A stretch of DNA of 64,000 nucleotides from Kuschelorhynchus macadamiae (GCA_030620095.1 JAUTXW010000873.1:331001-395000), one strand, 5' to 3'. Positions 33,085-45,830 are shown, counted from the first letter of the stretch. The notes: generated by a model from the sequence alone, not told the origin. Translations and numbers: made by a program.

Positions 33085-36000
33085 AGGAAAGTTCGTGGAA
33101 AACTCTCGGCAGCCAAAATGGAGGAATCACGATTTTCGAGATCATGTGAATTTTATTTATGGAATCTATAGCTGACATATATTTAAACAGTTCCAAAAAA
33201 TTTCAACCTATTGGTATGCGCATCAAGCTCACAGCAGCCAAAATTGGGATTTTGATTTTCGAGATCAAGTAAATTTTCTTTACGAAATATAGCTACCATA
33301 CTTCTAAACAGTTTCCGAAAATTTCAATCTGTTAGTATGTACAGTATTCGAGAAAATCGTAAAAAACTTTTAGCAGCCAGAATGGAGGAATTTTGATTTT
33401 CCAGATCAGGTAAAGTTTCTTTATAGGATCTATACCTAACATACACCTAACCAATGCCCAAAAATTTCAATCTGTTAGTATGTGCATTTTTCGGGAATAT
33501 CGTGAAAAACTCTTAGCAGCCAAAATTGAGGAGTTTTGATTTTCGAGATCAAGAAAATTTTCTTTATGGGATCTATAGCTACCATACCCCTAAACAAGTC
33601 CCAAAAATTTCAATCTGTTAATATGTACAGTTTTCGGAAAAATCGTGAAAAAATCTTAGCAGCCAAAATGCAGGAAATTTGATTTTCGAGATCAAGTTAA
33701 TTTTCTTTATGCAATCTATAGCTAACACACACCTAAACAATTCCCGAAAATTTCAATCTCTTAGTATGTGCAGTTTTCGAGAAAATCGTAAAAAAACTCT
33801 TAGCAGCCAAAATGAAGGAATCTTTGATTTTCGAGAACAAGTAAATTTTCTTTATGGGATCTATAGCTAACGTACACCTAAACAATTCCTGGCAATTTCA
33901 ATCTGTTAGTATGTACAGTTTTCGGAAAAATTGTGAAAAACTCTTAGCAGCCAAAGGAGGATTTTGATATTCGAGATCATGTAAATTTTATTTATGGCAT
34001 CTATAGCTACCTTACACTTAAACTATTATCGAAAATCCCAATCTGTTAGTATGCGCCGTTTTCGAAAAAATCGTGAAAAAATCTTAGCAGCCAAAATGAA
34101 GGAGTTTTGATTTCCGAGATCAAGTTAATTTTCTTTATGGAATCTATAGCTACCATGCATCTAAACAATTCCCGAAAATTTCAATCTGTTAGTATCTGCA
34201 TTTTTCGGGAAAATCGTGAAAAAGTCGTAGCAGCCAAATTGGAAGAAATTTGATTTTCGAGATCAAGTTAATTTTCTTTATGCAATCTATAGCTACCATA
34301 CAGCTAAACAATTCCCGAAAATTTCAGTCTGTTAGTATGTGCAGTTTTCGAGTAAATCGTGAAAAACTCTTTGCAGCTAAAATGGAGGAATTGTGATTTT
34401 CGAGAACAAGTAAATTTTCTTTATGGGATCTATAGCTAACATACACCTAAACAATTCCCGAAAATTTCGATCTGTTAGTACGTGCAGTTTTCGAGACAAT
34501 CGTAAAAAAACTCTTAGCAGCCAAAATGAAGAAATTCTGATTTTCGAGATCAAGTAAATTTACTTTATGGGATCTATAGCTAACGTACACCTAAACAATT
34601 CCTGACAATTTCAATCTGTTAGTATGTACAGTTTTCGGAAAAATTGTGAAAAACTTTTAGCAGCCAAAACGGAGGAATTTTGATCTTCAAGATCATGTAA
34701 ATTTTATTTAAGGCATCTATAGCTACTATACAACTATTTGCGAAAAAATCGTGAAAAACTCTTTGCAGCCAAAATGAAGGAATTTTGATTTTCGAGATCA
34801 AGTTAATTTTCTTTATGGAATCTATAGCTACCACGCACCTAAACAATTCCCGAAAATTTCAATCTGTTAGTATGTGCAGTTTTCGAGCAAATAGTGAAAA
34901 ACTCTTTTCAGCTTAAGTATGTGCAGTTTTCGAAAAAATCCTGAAAAACTTTTAGCAGCGAAAATGAAGGAATTCTGATTTTCGAGATCAAGTAAATTTT
35001 CTTCTAAGATTTCTAGCTAACATACACCTAAACAATTCCTGAAAATTTCAATCTGTTAGTATGTATAGTTTTCGGAAAAATTGTGAAAAACTTTTAGCAG
35101 CCAAAATAGAGGAATTTTGATTTTCGAGATCAAGTAAATTTTCTTGATCATGTAAATTTTCTTTATGGCATCTATAGCTACCATACACTTAAACTATTTT
35201 CGAAAATTTCAACCTGTTAGTATGTGCCATTTTCGAAAAAATCGTGAAAAACTCTTAGCAACCAAAATGAAGGAATTTTGATTTTCGAGATCAAGTAAAT
35301 TTTCTTTGATCTTCGAGATCATGTAAATTTTATTTATGGCATCTATAGCTACCATATACTTAAACTATTTTGGAAAATCACAATCTGTTAGTATATGCCT
35401 TTTTCGAAAAAATCATGAAAAACTCTTAGCAGCCAAAATGAAGGAATTTTGATTTTCGAGATCAAGTAAATTTTCTTTATCGGATCTATAGCTAACGTAC
35501 ACCCAAACAGTTCCTGACAATTTCAATCTGTTAGTATGCAATTTTCGGAAAAATTGTGAAAAACTCTTAGCAGCCAAAATAGAGGAATTTTGATCTTCGA
35601 GATCATGTAAATTTTATTTATGGCATCTATAGCTACCATACACTTAAACCATTTTCGAAAATCCCAATCTGTTAGTATGTACCGTTTTCGAAAAAATCGT
35701 GAAAAACTCTTAGCAGTCAAAATGGAGGAATTTTGATCTTCGAGATCATGTAAATTTTATTTATGGCATCTATAGCTACCATACACTTAAACTATTTTCG
35801 AAAATCCCAATCTGTTAGTATGTGCCGTTTTCGAAAAAATCGTGAAAAACTTTTAGCAGCCAAAATGAGGGAATTTTGATTTTCGAGATCAACTTAATTT
35901 TCTTTATGGAATCTATAGCTACCATGCACCTAAACAATTCCCGAAAATTTCAATCCGTTAGTATGTGCATTTTTCGGGAAAATCGTGAAAAAATCTTAGC

Positions 36001-37470
36001 AGCCAAAATGAAGAAAATTTGGTTTTCGAGATCAAGTTAATTTTCTTTATACAATCCATAGCTACCATACACCTAAACAATTCTCGAAAATTTCAATCTG
36101 TTAGTATGTGCAGTTTTCGTGCAAATCGTGAAAAACTCTTTGGCAGCTAAAATGGAAGAATTTTGATTTTCGAGAACAAGTAAATTTTCTTTATGGGATC
36201 TATAGCTAACATACACCTAAACAATTCCCGAAAATTTCAATCTGTTAGTATGTGCAGTTTTCGAGAAAATCGTAAAAAACTCTTAAAATGAAGGAATTTT
36301 GATTTTCGAGATCAAGTAAACTTTCTTTATGGGATCTATAGCTAACGTACACCTAAACAATTCTGACAATTTCAATCTGTTAGTATGTACAGTTTTCGGA
36401 AAAATTGTGAAAAGCTCTTAGCAGCCAAAATGCAGGAATTTTGATCTTCGAGATCATGTAAATTTTCTTTATGGAATCTATAGTTACCATGCACCTAAAC
36501 AATTCTCGAAAATTTCAATCTGTTAGTATATGCAGTTTTCGAGCAAATCGTGAAACTCTTTACAGCTTAAGTATGTGCAGTTTTCGAGAAAATCCTGAAA
36601 AACTTTTAGCAGCCAAAATGAAGGAATTTTGATTTTCGAGATCAAGTAAATTTTCTTCATGGGATCTATAGCTAACATACACCTAAACAATTTCTGAAAA
36701 TTTCAATCTGTTAGTATGTATAGTTTTCGGAAAATTGTGAAAAACTCTTAGCATCCAAAATAGAGGAATTTTGATCTTCGAGATCATGTAAATTTTCTTT
36801 ATGGCATCTATAGCTACCATACACTTAAACTATTTTCAAAAATTTCAATCTGTTAGTATGTGCCGTTTTCAAAAAAATCGTGAAAAACTCTTAGCAGCCA
36901 AAATGAAAGAATTTTGATTTTCGAGATCAAGTAAATTTTCTTTATAGGATTTATAGCTACCATACACCAAACTATTTTCCAAAATTCCATTCTGTTAGTA
37001 TGTTCCGTTTTCGAGAAAATCGTGAAAAACTCTTAGCAGCCAAAATAAAGGAATTTTGATTTTCCAGATCTAGTAAATTTTCATTATGGAATTTATAGCT
37101 ACCATACACTAAACAATTTTCGAAAATGTTAATCTGTCAGAATGTGTCGTTTTCGAGAAAATCGTCAAAAATTCTTAGCAGCCAAAAAGGAGGAATTTTA
37201 ATATTCCAGATCAAGTAAATTTTTTTTATGGGATCTATAGCTAACATACACCTAAACAATTTTCGAAAATTCCAATCTGTTAGCATATGCCGTTTTTGAG
37301 AAAATCGTGAAAAACTCTCAGCAGCCAAAATGGAGACGTTTTGATTTTCAGAATCAAGTAAATTTTTTTATGAGATTTATAGCTACCATAAACCTAATTA
37401 ATTCTCGAAAAAGTCAATACGTATGTATGTGCCGTTTTCGAGAAAATCGCGGAAAACTCTTAGCGATCAA
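33085..37470. repeat. satellite array, ~143-bp unit, about 30 copies
   Basis: Head-to-tail units marked by CAATCTGTTAGTATGTGCAG, ATCGTGAAAAACTCTTAGCAG, CCAAAATG.AGGAATTTTGA, TTTTCGAGATCAAGTAAAT and GGATCTATAGCTA. Starts are near 33329, 33473, 33615 and 33757, giving 142-144 bases. Some units are shortened or fused (near 34735, 34915, 35150, 35300, 36550). Copies differ at several percent. Repeated minus-strand frames (for example 34619-34846, 35523-35720, 37137-37328) are the same unit translated and are not genes. Confidence 0.95.
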
Positions 37471-38512
37471 AATGTGGAAATTTTAATTTTTGGGTTTAAG
37501 TTTCTATTTCTTTTACGAAACATGTAGCAATACTCTTAATTAATATTTGATCTTTTTTAATCCCTAGGGACGTGAACTTTTTGTGGAAAATCTTATCTAA
37601 ATTAATTATAAAAATCTAATTTTTGAGGCTGTAACGAATTCCTAATTTATTTTATTCTGTTTAGTAAGTGTGGTTAATCAATAGAAATAGGTGCCTACTT
37701 AACATAATAATTTGAAACTAAAGTTGTTATAAAATTGTTGCCATTGGTCCTTCGGTTCGGCAAACTGGCTGCCAATAAGTCCTATTTAAACGTTAAAACC
37801 TACGTAAAAACTAAAAAATCAATCTGATAGTATGAATAATTTTTGAATAATTAATAAGAATTAATTCAATGACAATTTAATTAAATCGATATAAGGTATG
37901 AACATTTAGGTTTGTTTTATTTTATACCACAATAAAACCGTTATATTTTCTTTTTTAATACAAATTGTGATTGAATTTTAAATAATAATTTAGGACCTAA
38001 AAAAATGATATATGGATATGGAAAATAAATATCACTGACAAGAATTGTTCATATTTAATTTTCATGTGGAAAAATTGTCTGACATAACTGTCGGCAGTTT
38101 TTCCCATTCAACTTTGATAAGGTAAGTTAAAATGAGTACGAAGTAAGTAATTGTATTGTTTTTAGTTTAATAATTATTGTTGTTACTGTTATTTTAAATA
38201 AAATTATTGCTACATTAAATATTATTTACTTAACTCAGGAAATAATCTTACCAAATATCCCTCGTGCATCCTTTTCTATGGAAAAATCGGAATAACCCTT
38301 TCTAAGAAATTTGTTTAACAAATAGCATTTGCACAAGTCGAGAAATCCTCGTCTTAGACTCGAATTTTTATAGAATAGAAAGTACCCAACAAGCAAACGA
38401 CTTTGTGGGATGGTTCCAGCTACCTTCCATCTTCAAATGTAACGGGTAATCCGATAAAATATTAGGTAATGGGGTAGCGGAAAAGATATAGTGTTACGCC
38501 ATAATTATTTGG
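37471..38512. other. no gene seen
   Basis: AT-rich sequence between the satellite and the P-like relic. No repeats or coding could be recognised. Confidence 0.4.
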
Positions 38513-38818
38513 TCATAATAATTCTTCTACTTGTTCAAAATATTTCAACGCTAACATTGTTTTAAATGCTCGGTAAAACTCTAGGGGCGTGGGATTTCTC
38601 GCATTGTAACAACAATATCTTACCCGAAAAAAAATTCTAAGCAATCCTGATTTAGATTTCTTGTCAGTAAAAGGTAAAAACTTTTGTTTTGAGTAAATCC
38701 TATAAAATAAAAATATATTGTATTGTAATTCTCTATCCGGATAAAAAATGCAACATATTGGTAACGTTTTCACAATTAAGGGTAACAACTTTGAAATAAA
38801 ATCTCCAGGCACATTCAA
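38513..38818 (-). pseudogene. P-element/THAP-type transposase C-terminal relic
   Basis: The segment LLRIFFRVRYCCYNARNPTP, then LEFYRAFKTML, matches the end of P-element-type transposases, where LENFFG.VR is followed by NP(T).. and a F..A...L helix. The expected LEN has decayed to LRI. Only about 100 codons remain and there is no upstream part on this strand. Confidence 0.5.
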
Positions 38819-39149
38819 TTTAAATATTGTAACAGTCCTGCATAAAAACAGTAATACTAATAGAAATGCTAAAATCTACACAAATAAAGTTTTTAGTAAA
38901 AAAGCACTTGATGTATAAACTCCGGCAAAAGACCACCATCTGAAAATTAGCTAGTCGTAAGTTGAGGCGAAGGGGGATTGATTTCACGCGTTAAACGGAG
39001 TGATTCTTATTCTCTTGTCTATGTTCATTGGATATGGCGACTAAAAGGTAAAAAGTGCGTTTTTAAACTACGAAAAATACAAGTAAATAGGCCCCATATA
39101 ACACAAGCTATATGTAGACCATAATCTAGAGGCTATGATTTAAATACCA

Positions 39150-39675
39150 CTCTTGACCTAATTTCGCCCATTTGTTATCCGAATCTTCTAAATCGATGCC
39201 TTACACTGAAATGTTTCGCTATGAAAGAAATTACAGCTCTTAAATCAAATTTCTAAAGAAAAAAAAATCCTTTATATAACTACTACCCCTGTATAACATA
39301 ATATATGCTTTACTTGAATTCTGAAAATCTGCCGAAATGTCAAAAAATCTCATCAAATAGTGAAACCCGTTAAAAAAAGTTACACTAGAGCCAATTCTGA
39401 AAGGTTAGATTTTTTTTAAATTGTAATATTGTATCTATTACTAAAAACCCCATATCGATACTTATAATCCTACAAAAGAGAAACAAAATTGAAAAATATA
39501 TAGCTACGAAAACAAAATTTCCCCAGTTTATTACCCAAACCTCTTAAATCGACGTCTTATACCGAGATGTATAATATAGGAAAAATAATTACAGCTCTTA
39601 AGCCAAGATTTCTAAAGAAAGAAGACGTCCTATATGTACCTACTGTTCCTGTATAACATATTATGGGCTTTACAA
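39150..39675. repeat. diverged direct repeat, ~165 bp twice, spaced ~365 bp
   Basis: Copies at 39150-39315 and 39515-39675 share ordered strings such as CTTCTAAATCGA/CTCTTAAATCGA, ATTACAGCTCTTAA, TTTCTAAAGAAA and CCTGTATAACATA. No coding was seen. The nature is unknown. Confidence 0.6.
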
Positions 39676-39879
39676 CTTATTCGAACACTACAATACAGTA
39701 GCAACAAAATTGTTAGAGAGTGCAGATAAAAAAGCACCAAATGTCAATAACATTTAATGCTTAATGCTTTTAATTGCTTATTCATTAATAGCCGGAAAAA
39801 TAAAAATGATACGAAGATTCGTTTGGTACCGTTCAAGAGCCCTCAAGTGTGCTCTAAAAACGCACTAAATTTCAAAAGT

Positions 39880-41265
39880 TTATCTGAAACCCATCTTTGA
39901 GATATAACGACCCACGTTTAAAAACGTCCTGTAAGCTAATAGAAATTCAGAAACAAGCATATATAAATATTTATTTTTATTTGAAGGATCTAAAAGTCTT
40001 GCATTCAAATTCGCTTTTGAGGTTTTTACTGCATTTTCAGCGAAACTATTTGATTGAGAATGCAAAGATGGTGAAGTTATATGTTTAATGGAATTTCTAT
40101 TTAAAAATCCCTGTTTGTTATCCAAAGGCTCTTCTATTGTCAGTTACATGCGTCTTAGGTAAATCGCACCTTGCAAAAAGTATTTTAATTTTTTCCTCTG
40201 TCTCTACCGATTGCATATTCCTCATTACAAGAATCTCTAACCTAATCGAGTATACGTCAAATGCAAGCAAAAAAATTTACCATTTATCTTTTCCAATTTT
40301 CTCTTGGTGGTACCTGTCTATTGGCATTACTATTCATTCTATACCTTCACATTATTACCCTTGTTTCAATAGTAAGCTTATTTTTTCGGTGAAAATATGG
40401 TAAAATGGATTTTGATACCTTATTTGACCATTTCATTTTCTGCAAATATCTTTTTACTACCTTTAACTGTAGGTCCTTGGCCGTGTCTATTCCAACCAAT
40501 TTATTGTTAAGGGGCCTATCATCCCTGGTCTCTGTAAAGCAGATATTCGCCTTTGTCCACCCTAGAACTTACGTTTCTTAATGGAAATCTAGATAACTAG
40601 TCACAAATCTGACTATTATTTCCTTTTATGTACTCCATTGTATAACAGAAACTAGATAAGTATGCAGCCCACCTCTGAAGTCTGTTTGCATACATCTGAG
40701 GTATACCTTTATGTTCTCCATATATTGTCACTAACGACTTGTCCTCAAAATGAACTTTTTTCTATACAAATGCTAATACCATTAACTGGCCGGCAAATAA
40801 ATTGCCTCCAAGTGACAGATTGGGTATCTTTTTTCAGCTGGGGACAGTGACCTTTCCATTCCGCCTTCATCCTGGACTGCTGATATTCCATTTTGGCTGG
40901 CATCGCATGTCAAAATCAGTGGTAGCTTGGAGTCAAAATGAACTAAAATCAAATCTGATGCAATAATTTTTTTTATTTTGTTAAATGCTTTTTCGCAATC
41001 CTTGCTCCAGTAGAATCTTACATTATCTTTCAACAAATTATATATTGGGTTCAAAATTTTGGCATTTGGGATAAATTTTTCATAAGGTTTATAACGCCTC
41101 AAAATACTCTAATATATTTCACATTTTGAGGTGTTGGAACATTTAGGATTGCTTCAGTTTTACCTTCGGATTTCCTTAAACCCTTTGCTGTAATCTTAAA
41201 TCCCAAATACTCCAGACTCTTTAAAAAATCACATTTATTTACAGTCAGACCCGCTTGCTTCAGCC
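39880..41265 (-). pseudogene. Ty3/Gypsy pol relic (RT end, RNase H, part of integrase)
   Basis: From 41265 leftward: the end of reverse transcriptase with NKCDFF..LEYLGF.I, then the KFIPNA..LNPIYNLLK block, then RNase H with TCDASQNGI (40782-41102). After a gap without a clear frame comes an integrase core piece, with SPSLHSQSN.FAENAVKT (39880-40125) at the catalytic-Glu helix. The second half of RNase H and the integrase zinc finger are lost. No LTRs were found. Confidence 0.7.
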
Positions 41266-41269
41266 TACA

Positions 41270-42094
41270 ACAGTATATAAGTTGTATATATATATATATA
41301 TGTGTAAATTTCTCATGATTTGATAAATACGTACTTATCGTACTTATTTGCCGAATTTATGTATCAAACGTTTACTTTGAATTATTCATTTTCGTTTAAT
41401 AACAAAGCTAAATGTCTAATAATTTCATCTTTCTGAAGAAAGCTAAATTAGGGCATAATTATTTACTCTAAAAACCCGTAAAAGTTTGCAAATAATATTT
41501 GTATAAATTTTTTTAATTAAATATTAATTTAGTATATTCATTATTCATTCATTCGTAATTCATTATTTTAATTAATAATAATTTAATTAATATACAAATT
41601 AATTAAATTAATACCGATATTTATGCTTTGATAAGAGAAAAGAAAATAATCAATTTAGGTCATACTTTATTTTATTATATTAATACATGAGAAATTGTTA
41701 TAATTATTTTTTATTTTTGTACTAACTAAACACCAAAACAAACGAAAGTAAATTTGGGATAATATATTAATTCGAGTACATTTTTTTGAGCAACAGTAAA
41801 ATGTAATTTTATAAAAAATAATCCATTAAGGCATAAGAAAAAATTAGGTAGTATAGTTCCATAATTTAATCCTCAATCAATTATGTGATTGCTACAAAAA
41901 GGTTTTGTTTACATAAACTAAAGGTACATTTTACATATTTCTTAACATGTAATAGAATAAATATATGATTAAAAGTAACTTTGAATGAAGACAAAATATA
42001 CAATTTTATTGCATGTAAATATCTATAGCAATCTAACTCAAATAGGAAATATATCAAAATAATAATAGTTCATTAAAAACCCACCTAATTAGGC
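41270..42094. other. no gene seen
   Basis: Very AT-rich. A short (TA)n lies at 41286-41301 and TTAATTAA-rich text at 41510-41620. Confidence 0.4.
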
Positions 42095-43915
42095 CAGTGA
42101 GCGCGCACCCCGTAATACAATTCTGACTATACAATACAACCATTAAAAGCAGCATCTCACGTTAAATATCAGTATGAACAAAGAGAAGAAAATATTATAT
42201 CACTTTGTCTTTGTCGTGCGACTGAGAATACACACAGTGCGTCTTCCTGCTTCCCTTCCTACACACCACGGACCGACTCACGGTACCGGCCGAAGCAAAA
42301 ATTGTCTTTCTTATTATTTCATATACAAAACTTACGAGGTCTAATGAAGGAGTGGAGAGGTTAAGTTGCGAGCGGTTTGTCACTGAATACGCAATATCAA
42401 AATTAAATACAAAGCGTTTTTAGTACAATTTCGACGATCGATACAAGTACTTGTGCGGCCATTGGGACTATTGTAATTGTGTGGTGTGTTTTTAATTAAA
42501 TAAAGGGTTTTCTTCCCAGAGTTTTTGTCAAAAGACAAATATAATAAAGACGGGTAGGCCAAAGCCCGAGATGAAACATCAAACAGAATAAAAATTAAAA
42601 AACTTGCACACGACATTTTAGTGTCGATAAATATTATTTTTTATTGGCCTTGTTTGCTTTTTGTTGATGAGCATGTTGTGTGGAAGTACAATGAATTTGG
42701 CGACTTAAACAATTTATATAAAGTAGTAAAACGTCACATTAGCTCTAATAATCACTTGCAAGCTCTTATCAAAGAAAAAGTTTTTGGGAAGACCCGAATC
42801 GAATACGCTTTAGATAAAAAGTTACAAGCTAGATGAATTAGTTAATAAAAATAGAAATGTTCTAAAGACTTATTGACGTTGTTTTTTCTTATCCTTCATG
42901 AACTTCGTTTTCGAGGTCACGATGAATCAACGTATTCCGGCAATTATCTAGACCTGGTTTCTCTATTATCGAAGTACGACTCTTGTTTAAATGCTCATTT
43001 GGAACAGGAGAGTGTGTTTCAAGGCACTTCAAATCGAATTCAAAACGTTTTAATTTCTGCAATTTCGACTGTTATTTCAAACAAAATTAAAGAAAAAATT
43101 AAGCAAACGCGTTTTGTTATTGATACGAAATATTTCCATTTTCTGATTAATTTATTACAATGCAAAATAAACAATATCGGATTCTGTGTAAAAAAAATTT
43201 CGAGTTTAAAAATATAATAAACAAAAAAAGAGATGACTTTGATAAATGTTGGGAAAATACGAATAGTATCCATATAAAGCCGCAAAGAAAACGCCTGCGC
43301 ACGGATAATGTTGGAGATATTAAAACGTGTTATCGACGACTTTTTTCCAAATTTTGGATCAAATTTATCAAGAAGTAGACAACAGGTCTAAAAACTTTGA
43401 AGACCTAAACTTCCTCGAATTGTGTAATTTTAACGCGTTTAAGGAAAAACAATTTCCGGAAATTCCGTTAAAATATTTGATGCGTCATTATGAGCAGTAC
43501 TTTGATTTAGTTTTGTTACGTTCGGTATTGAGAATGAAGACTTCGAAAAAAAAATTCTGCAAATGAGTTATTGGTTTTTTTGAACAAAACAGATTTAACA
43601 AACGTATATTTAGAGGTAGTTAAATTATGTGAGTTAGTGCTGACGATTCCAGCTACTAGTGCCTCGATTGAACGTAGTTTTTCTGCGTTTAAAAGAATAA
43701 AGACTTATTTGCGGAATTCGACAGGACAAGATCGTCTTTTGGATGTGTCCTTGTTGGCGATTGAAAACAATCTTGCACAGACAATGTCGCAGAATCCGCA
43801 TTTCTACCATTAAATTATAGATGAGTTTGCAAAAAAAATAGAAGAATACAACTACATTACAAATAGGTAAGTTTTGAAAAATTGCTTCCTTTGTCCCAAA
43901 TTTCACCGCATCCTG
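42095..43915 (+). mobile_element. hAT element, same family as element B
   Basis: The right end (to 43915) reads inward CAGGATGCGGTGAAATTT, much like the left end of element B. A candidate left end CAGTGAGCGCGCA is at 42095, but the outside 8-mers (aattaggc and atctagag) do not match, so the left border is uncertain. It codes on the plus strand and has a large internal deletion. Confidence 0.6.
42621..43813 (+). pseudogene. hAT element B-family transposase, internally deleted
   Basis: Blocks in several frames: an N-terminal piece (42621-42836); HLEQESVFQGTSNRIQN (42990-43050), matching element B; then a jump to RKRLRTDNVGDIKTCYRR (43280-43340), NFLELCNF (43410), and the dimerisation end LTIPATSASIERSFSAFKR (43571-43813). 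The core with YDGA and HC.AH that element B keeps is absent, about 250 residues. It is a dead copy. Confidence 0.75.
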
Positions 43916-44667
43916 ATCTAGAGGTATTAAACTGCCTGTAATTTGAATCTTGCACAGTGCACATTGTGGTGAATATCTTTTTTTAATGAAACTTAACATT
44001 CCTAATCAATTTCATTATATATAAAAAACGTACCAATACTGGACCAATCGGATCTGTTCAAATTTACATGCTAAATATGAGTACTGGTAATCGGGAGTTA
44101 CCCGAGTAGTATTTTAAACCTACAGGCGAAGAGGCTCAAATTAGACCATTTCAAGCTCATATACGTCAATTAAGTAGACCAACAAGACTGAGAATTATAA
44201 AAACCAGAATATATCACTAAATATTTGTTTTTTATTTTCTGTTTTATTTTTATTTTTGCGAGATTATAAAGTATGGCCTTCAAATTAAATAAGAATCCAG
44301 ATAGGTAAATAAAATCTAATTTTGGTCTTAATAGAACTTTAATATTTAATTCTAAAAAAAAAGAAATATTGTCAATAAAATATTTTATAAAATAAAGCCA
44401 TTAACTCCGTTATATTTTCAATGCCGTGTTTGAGAATGGCGTTTTAATTGCTCAGGTAATATTATGGTTTGAGGTATCTAATTTTAGTCTAGTGTTTATA
44501 TGAAAGTTAACTAGCTATATAATACTAGGGAACAAGAGTACATCAAAATTAGCTACAATTTTAAATTGTCATTTATTAAGCTTAACCAAAGTGAAGCTTT
44601 TCTAAAATTTAGTTTAGTGAAAAAAAAGTCAACACATGAATAGATTTGTTAATACATATTTGACTGA

Positions 44668-44673
44668 TTTATT
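44668..44673 (-). terminator. probable poly(A) signal of Nmt
   Basis: AATAAA on the minus strand about 100 bases after the Nmt stop codon. This is a normal spacing for a short 3' UTR. Confidence 0.5.
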
Positions 44674-44771
44674 ATAACCTTAGCCGATTTCTACAATATT
44701 AAGAATATTTGGTGAAAAAAAAAACACAATTTACTAACACAAAAAAATAATTATCATTTACTGTTAATTTT

Positions 44772-45011
44772 CTATTGTAGTACGAGTCCAACTTGACTGG
44801 GTCCCATTGAAGGACACTTCCAGTTATAGAGGTAGTACTGTAACTTGCCATCGCCTATTCCAAACTTCAGTTTTTCCAGAAAATCTGTATTATCCATTAA
44901 ATCAAGGGCATTGAAAACATCAAACTCAAGTTGCTTAGCAGATATTAATGCATCTTGCATTAAAGTAACCCAAGACGTCTTAGTACTTACATTATAGAAA
45001 CTGTAGGCAGC
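44772..45011 (-). CDS. Nmt: N-myristoyltransferase, last coding exon
   Basis: 80 codons (counting the stop) from a pyrimidine-rich acceptor (CAG at 45014-45012) to a TAG. It begins AAYSFYNVSTKT and contains FDVFNALDLM, LKFGIGDGKLQYYLYNWKCP and a C-terminal VGLVLQ, the highly conserved end of glycylpeptide N-tetradecanoyltransferase. The enzyme attaches myristate from myristoyl-CoA to N-terminal glycines in the cytosol; the C-terminal carboxylate is part of its active site. No damage is visible. Upstream exons should lie at higher coordinates, but I find none before 64000, so the last intron is long or the exon is an isolated copy. This is the one clear host gene here. Confidence 0.9.
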   Translation of the reverse strand, partial: AAYSFYNVSTKTSWVTLMQDALISAKQLEFDVFNALDLMDNTDFLEKLKFGIGDGKLQYYLYNWKCPSMGPSQVGLVLQ

Positions 45012-45224
45012 CTGAAACAGAAACATACTAGTTACTATTGTTATATTTTAGTGTCCGTCATTTTATTGGAATTCTATTTAAAAATCGTAAGATTTGATGC
45101 ATTTTCATAGTAAAATTGAAGTTAGAGGCATTAATTTAATATTTATCAAATTCAGATTTAAATATAATTTAAACATTGTGAATCTATATACTTATGTCAA
45201 ATATAGATTTAGGTTTAATTCAAT

Positions 45225-45830
45225 TTAAAAATGGGTGGATTCCCCTTGGTTTGCTATAAATTCATCAATGCACCTAGGTATGGATATGACTAGATGACAT
45301 AGCCGTATCTACAAATTTGTTTCACGAGGGGCCAAGATTTATTAAAAAAATATAAATAAACCTATATAGACCTATATTTTTAGACTCGATATTCTTTGAT
45401 TTTCTACTAACCAGGTATACTAAAACTGACGCATTACAGATACATTATAAAATTTTAATAATCTGAAAAAGAAATATCATACACATATATATTATTTTCT
45501 AGAAAATAATGTTTAATCTTCTGGCTTTTACCCTTGCAAACCGATCTAGAACATCTTCAGGGTCAATTAGAATGTTTGTTATTTAAAATAAATTTAAAGG
45601 GGGGGCCCAGGGGGCCCGCGCCCCCCTTTAAATACAGCTATGCTGGATGATCAATTTCTTCTAGAGGAACTCATCCCAAGCTAACTACATTTGACGCCGT
45701 AGTTCATTTAGCGTTTGTGGGTGGCGGGGTAAATTTGTCATTCTACTGCCATTCATGTTCTATATGACTACGATTAGAATTAAGAGGCGTCCATGGTAAT
45801 GACTGTCATGGCGTTGTCTTATTAAAAAAA
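45225..45830 (-). pseudogene. Tc1-like transposase C-terminal relic split by a MITE
   Basis: On the minus strand, RHPQTLNELRRQM, a stop, then LAWDEFL (45660-45725) lead up to the MITE at 45642. On its far side the frame resumes with ISIPRCIDEFIANQGESTH (45228-45290). Together this is the normal end of a Tc1-type transposase (eew..ip...i..l...M..R). Two stop codons are present outside the MITE. Weaker residues run to about 45830. Confidence 0.7.
45298..45642. mobile_element. hAT-type MITE, 345 bp
   Basis: Ends CATAGCCGTATCTA and, inverted, CATAGCTGTATTTA match at 11 or 12 of 14. The outside 8-mers ctagatga (45290-45297) and ctggatga (45643-45650) match at 7 of 8. The right part has a G/C-run block (45600-45627). 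It interrupts the Tc1-like frame exactly at the duplication. Confidence 0.8.

Noticed and set aside
34619..37328. Recurrent minus-strand frames with FRCMVAIDxIKKI
   Set aside because: They are satellite units translated, with frames breaking at unit borders.
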